NCBI GenBank assembly: GCA_045542075.1
Contig: JAZQKI010000002.1
Location: 1-26,018, forward strand
Length of the DNA: 26,018 nucleotides
Direction of reading: 5' to 3'
From: SVTX01 sp045542075
GTDB taxonomy: Bacteria; Bacillota; Clostridia; Oscillospirales; CAG-272
In this document: positions 23,169-26,018 of the stretch, piece by piece
Layout of the letters: every line of letters begins with the position of its first letter
How positions within the stretch are numbered: the first letter of the stretch is position 1
Position numbers and translations under genes: made by a program
Notes under the pieces: model-generated
The model's database searches: none
What the model was told of the DNA's origin: nothing
The model's input: only the letters and a program-made list of their open reading frames with translations

Positions 23169-24353
23169 TCACTTTTCTGTGTCCACGTCAAACTCCACCG
23201 TTTTTGCTATATCCTCAATGCAGACTATCACGCACCGAAGCGCGAAAAAATCATTATGTATCTCGGGCATTATCACCTTGCGCACAAGTATCGCGTCGCC
23301 TGACAAATTGCTCAATTTCTGCGCAAGCTCAAAATATGCAAGCTCCTCTGCCTGTGCTTGTGTTCGTGTTGCGGTCTGTGTTTCATATTCAAGATATTTT
23401 TGAGTGGTTTTGGACAGAGGCAATCTTCCGCCATCCAAAAAGCTATAACTGTCCACTATACTTATTTTATCATAAAGTGTATAGTTTTTTCCACTGTTTT
23501 TTGAAATTTTTATCGAAAAATTGAAAAAATTTATATATTCGTCACAATATTCGTCTCCTGTATAGACTTTTTCCTCGTATTCGTAAGGAATTTTGATGTA
23601 AATCTCCTCAGACGTTTCCGCATAGACCTTTCCCTCGGCGCGCGTGACACGGTAACCCTCGGTCTTACTGTCAAAAATTCCGCTGACTAACAGCTCACCC
23701 TCCTCGACGAGATCTCCGCTCGCTACTATGACGTTTCCCGAAAGAAGTTGTACCTGAACTATCCGTCCCGCCTTTGACGCGACGAGGTTGGCGGGAGCGT
23801 CACTGTCCACGTCCTCTTGCGCGCCGCTTATCTCACGCACCTCCACTGAGGCGGTGTTTCCGTTTATATTAACGGATATCCAGGATATTTTGTCGGAGTC
23901 GATAAGCACCCTGTTTTGTATCCTGTCGGTGTTAAGATCGGGTATATAGCTTCCCTCATAAAGCCCGTAATCATCAAGCATATCCAATATTTCCTCGGTG
24001 GTGACGCACTTGTTTCCAACAACGTCTATCCTCCAGATAAAATTTTGCATGAATATCACAAGGAACATAGCCGACAGCACCCCCGCCATCAGTCCGTATC
24101 TGTGTCGGCGCGCGTGCAGCCATACAGGCAATCCCCCCGTTCTTTTGACGGTTATCGCGATATTCTCTTTTTCGCAAATGGCCTTAAGAGCCTTAAGCCT
24201 CCCAAGGCGAAAAAGAAATATCACACCATTTTCAACCTGACGTGTTCTTCCGTACGGCAGATGGTATCTCATGCACAAATTTATCAGATCAAGCGCGCAC
24301 TCGCCCTCGGCAAAGACCTCGGCATATCCCAGACAATAATAAGTTATGTTCAT
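23169..24353 (-). CDS. yqfD: Sporulation protein YqfD
   Basis: Membrane-anchored sporulation protein; in Bacillus the yqfC-yqfD genes are in the mother-cell sigma-E regulon and needed for efficient spore formation. The 394-residue product has a cytoplasmic N terminus (about 1-85), one membrane helix (about 88-107, GLMAGVLSAMFLVIF), and a large extracytoplasmic part with the VVGNKCVTTEEIL region (a POTRA-like fold by resemblance to FtsQ/DivIB) and barrel-sandwich type beta strands (AGRIVQVQLLSGNVIV, GDLVEEGELLVSG). It overlaps yqfC by four bases (ATGA), so the two are coupled. Its presence argues that the organism sporulates. Confidence 0.93.
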   Translation of the reverse strand: MNITYYCLGYAEVFAEGECALDLINLCMRYHLPYGRTRQVENGVIFLFRLGRLKALKAICEKENIAITVKRTGGLPVWLHARRHRYGLMAGVLSAMFLVIFMQNFIWRIDVVGNKCVTTEEILDMLDDYGLYEGSYIPDLNTDRIQNRVLIDSDKISWISVNINGNTASVEVREISGAQEDVDSDAPANLVASKAGRIVQVQLLSGNVIVASGDLVEEGELLVSGIFDSKTEGYRVTRAEGKVYAETSEEIYIKIPYEYEEKVYTGDEYCDEYINFFNFSIKISKNSGKNYTLYDKISIVDSYSFLDGGRLPLSKTTQKYLEYETQTATRTQAQAEELAYFELAQKLSNLSGDAILVRKVIMPEIHNDFFALRCVIVCIEDIAKTVEFDVDTEK

Positions 24354-24646
24354 TCAAAATTCTCCAATTCTATGCTTTTTACAGTGCCCTTTATCACTAT
24401 TCCCGATTGGTGAAATGACGCGCAGGTGAGCTTTTCCCCTCCGATAAATACGTCAAATACCTTGGCGCGTATTACCATTTCATTGTCGGAATATTTAATT
24501 ATTCTTTTGCCTCCAAAAATAAATAGCTCGCGTCTGCCGCGCATCTCAAGTCTGAATTCGCCCTCAAGCAGATCGCACGGCAGCTGTGTTTTTGATACTA
24601 CCACACGAAAAATGTTACTCCCCGCTTTTTTGCTCTCTGTGTTCAT
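24350..24646 (-). CDS. yqfC: YabP/YqfC-family sporulation protein
   Basis: A 98-residue protein with the YabP/YqfC beta-rich core: FRLEMRGRRELFIFGGKRII, then YSDNEMVIRAKVFDVFIGGEKL and SGIVIKGTVKSIEL. Family members act in spore envelope assembly and are made in the mother cell. Ribosome site GGGAGGGTG sits just upstream of the ATG at 24646. It is the first gene of the minus-strand unit ending with recO. It is divergent from ylbJ with only about 55 bases between the start codons, so the promoters of both sporulation genes must overlap. I found no convincing promoter for the minus direction. Confidence 0.9.
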   Translation of the reverse strand: MNTESKKAGSNIFRVVVSKTQLPCDLLEGEFRLEMRGRRELFIFGGKRIIKYSDNEMVIRAKVFDVFIGGEKLTCASFHQSGIVIKGTVKSIELENFE

Positions 24647-24671
24647 ATTTTCACCCTCCCAAAAATAATAT
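24643..24671 (+). promoter_or_regulatory. Possible sigma-E type promoter for ylbJ
   Basis: TCATATT (24643-24649) matches the sigma-E -35 consensus fully. After a 14-base spacer, AATAATAT (24664-24671) matches the -10 consensus CATACAAT only in part. The position fits a short ylbJ leader, and ylbJ is sigma-E controlled in Bacillus. The -10 match is weak, so this is tentative. Confidence 0.3.
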
Positions 24672-24701
24672 TAAGGTGATGAAGCTGTGGGGGTACGGTA
24701 T

Positions 24702-25784
24702 ATGCAAAAAGCAGATCTTAAAAGAACAGGTGCGAAGCTATCGCCATTGCCCGTGTTTGTGGTTTTTTTGCTTGCACTTTTATTGATATCCCCCACAGTT
24801 TCCTTTGAGTATATGAGAGGTTCGCTCAAACTATGCGTGCAAAGCCTTGTCCCATCGCTCTTTCCCTTTATGATAATTTCAGATTTTCTTATCTCAAGCG
24901 ACACGGGAAAATTACTAAAAGCTCTTTTCGCACGTCCGTTAGGTCTGATATTCGGCACGTCGCGCGAGGGGGCGTTTGCCGTCTTGCTGGGGTTTCTGTG
25001 CGGATTCCCCATAGGTGCTAAAAGCGCGCTGAAGCTTTACGAGGAAAACAAGATAAGTCACACAGAGCTTTTACATATAATGAGCTTTTGCAATATTCCC
25101 TCCCCCGCCTTTGTATGTGGCGCGGTCGGACTGCTTTTTCAAAGCTCGAGACTTGGCGTGATCCTGTTTATTTCTCTTATCCTTTCATCGCTGATTTTGG
25201 GAATAGCGGGCAGATTTATATATAAATACGACCGCAAGGCTGTTCCCATATCCCCGAAAAGCAGCGATGCTGTGACTGCTTTTACAGGCGCGGTGTCCTC
25301 ATCCGCATCGGTAATGCTGACCGTGTGCGGATACGTGGTTTTTTTCTCGGTACTTATCGGGTACGCGACGCGTCTGTGCGATATGATCGGCGCGCCGAAA
25401 ATCATACCCGTAATTCTGTCGGGGGTGCTGGAAATATCAAACGGAATGTCCTGCGCGGCAGGGCTTGGAGATCAAGCTGCGCCCTTGCTTGCGGCATTTT
25501 TCGCGGGATTTTCGGGACTGTCGGTGATTTTTCAGATAATCTCGCTTGACCGAGGCAGACATATAAGAAAAAAAGCCTTTGTAATACAGAAGCTTTTACA
25601 GGGTGTTATCTGTTTGATTATATGCTTTGTACTATTCAAATTATTTCCCGTGACTGTCACTCCGTCCGCACCGACGTTAAACGACATATCGGTTGAAAGC
25701 TACGGACTGTATATCTGTATTTTGTTTTTTATAAGCGCGGCTCTGCCGCTTCTGGCTATGGCGGTGCAGAAAAGGAAAGAATAA
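24702..25784 (+). CDS. ylbJ: Sporulation integral membrane protein YlbJ
   Basis: Polytopic protein of the nucleoside-recognition (Gate) superfamily needed for spore formation, probably in the mother-cell-derived membrane. About 360 residues with some eight to ten hydrophobic segments. Family marks include VPSLFPFMIISDFL, the LGFLCGFPIGAKSALKLYEE motif, and CNIPSPAFV, then a mirrored second half (TVCGYVVFFSVLIG, GVLEISNGM). Two starts are possible. GTG at 24687 has AGGTGAT upstream; ATG at 24702 has GGGGG 8 bases upstream. I prefer the ATG because a transcript from the candidate sigma-E promoter would begin after the AGGTGAT. It is divergent from yqfC, placing three sporulation genes together. 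Confidence 0.9.
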   Translation: MQKADLKRTGAKLSPLPVFVVFLLALLLISPTVSFEYMRGSLKLCVQSLVPSLFPFMIISDFLISSDTGKLLKALFARPLGLIFGTSREGAFAVLLGFLCGFPIGAKSALKLYEENKISHTELLHIMSFCNIPSPAFVCGAVGLLFQSSRLGVILFISLILSSLILGIAGRFIYKYDRKAVPISPKSSDAVTAFTGAVSSSASVMLTVCGYVVFFSVLIGYATRLCDMIGAPKIIPVILSGVLEISNGMSCAAGLGDQAAPLLAAFFAGFSGLSVIFQIISLDRGRHIRKKAFVIQKLLQGVICLIICFVLFKLFPVTVTPSAPTLNDISVESYGLYICILFFISAALPLLAMAVQKRKE

Positions 25785-25801
25785 ATAGCGTCAGGATAAT
25801 C

Positions 25802-25896
25802 GTCATTTCGAGCTTACCGAGAAATCTCCGAATTTTAACGTTCAAAATCTTGGAGATCTTTCGACTACACGGCTATGCCTTTCCGCTCAAGATAAC
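25802..25896. repeat. Degenerate inverted intergenic repeat (GTCATTTCGAGC type)
   Basis: The outer ends GTCATTTCGAGC (25802-25813) and GCTCAAGATAAC (25885-25896) are inverted with 9 of 12 positions matching, and inner arms GAAATCTCC (25821-25829) and GGAGATCTTTC (25852-25862) are also inverted. This resembles the dispersed GTCATTTCGAGCG...GAGAAATCTC palindromic element I know from many Clostridia and other gut bacteria. It appears decayed. No gene lies between ylbJ and the tRNA. Confidence 0.6.
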
Positions 25897-25925
25897 AAAA
25901 AAGCCTTCCCTTGCGAGGGGAGGCT
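25897..25925 (-). terminator. Second terminator downstream of tRNA-Thr
   Basis: Nine-position arms (25902-25910 with 25917-25925, one mismatch on the minus strand) with a 6-base loop, followed on the minus strand by a run of T (25901-25897). It lies about 40 bases past the tRNA 3' end, as a back-up to the terminator at 25934-25963. Confidence 0.7.
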
Positions 25926-25933
25926 GAAACACA

Positions 25934-25963
25934 AAAGCACCTACGCTTTTGCATAGGTGCTTT
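25934..25963 (-). terminator. Terminator immediately after tRNA-Thr
   Basis: A perfect 10-bp stem (25934-25943 with 25954-25963), beginning at the last base of the tRNA CCA end and followed on the minus strand by TTTTGTGTTT. It ends the transcript of the tRNA gene or of a longer tRNA operon entering from the right. Confidence 0.75.
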
Positions 25964-26018
25964 GGAGCTGGTAATCAGAATCGAACTGATGACCTCGTCA
26001 TTACCAATGACGTGCTCT
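25963..26018 (-). tRNA. tRNA-Thr (anticodon GGU), partial at right edge
   Basis: On the minus strand the last 56 bases of a tRNA are present: the end of the D stem (AGAGC), an anticodon stem CGTCA/TGACG with loop TTGGTAA (anticodon GGT, threonine), a 5-base variable region, a T arm ATCAG-TTCGATT-CTGAT, the acceptor 3' strand, discriminator T and encoded CCA. The 5' part, including the acceptor 5' strand, lies beyond the window. Confidence 0.93.

Overview
The window reads as a chromosomal segment of a low-to-moderate GC, spore-forming member of the Bacillota, most likely class Clostridia. Reasons: the gene set and order yqfC-yqfD-phoH-ybeY-era-recO, the sporulation genes yqfC, yqfD and ylbJ, a Clostridia-type yajC/TIGR04086 pair, an HPr with both His15 and Ser46, purine-rich Shine-Dalgarno sites and sigma-A type promoters. 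I cannot fix the genus from sequence alone. Almost everything is on the minus strand; only yajC, the TIGR04086 gene and ylbJ are on the plus strand. No CRISPR array, insertion-sequence transposase, phage gene or defence system is visible.

Layout, left to right. 12-40: minus promoter for a gene beyond the left edge. 60-1400: pgi, with its own promoter. 1486-4505: minus-strand run of a PHP phosphatase, an HD/DUF5662 fusion protein (coupled by TAATG), then dacF. 4594-4853: structured intergenic repeat with no gene. 4862-13321: a compact minus-strand cluster uvrC-rsmD-coaD-DUF308-uvrB-uvrA, which puts the whole UvrABC excision-repair set in one run. 13400-13663: HPr with its own promoter, a structured leader and a very strong terminator. 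13897-18279: rimM-trmD followed by an O-antigen-ligase-like membrane protein and two tandem DUF4330-type single-pass proteins. 18331-18455: divergent promoters. 18499-19339: yajC and a TIGR04086 membrane protein on plus. 19343-19377: bidirectional terminator. 19376-24646: yqfC-yqfD-phoH-ybeY-X-era-recO on minus. 24702-25784: ylbJ on plus. 25802-25963: a degenerate dispersed repeat and two terminators serving the partial tRNA-Thr(GGU) at the right edge.

How the genes fit together: most are housekeeping (glycolysis, wall maturation, DNA repair, CoA synthesis, tRNA and rRNA modification, ribosome assembly, secretion) plus mother-cell sporulation functions. I did not find a clear new multi-gene system. 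The most unusual signals are regulatory. At two unrelated genes (dacF and the TIGR04086 gene) an intrinsic-terminator hairpin uses the Shine-Dalgarno sequence of the next gene as its 3' arm, and its six-T tract runs straight into the ATG. Other points worth attention are the HD/DUF5662 fusion coupled to a PHP phosphatase, the DUF4330 pair placed behind rimM-trmD, mutually exclusive hairpins in the HPr leader, and the 260-bp composite repeat.
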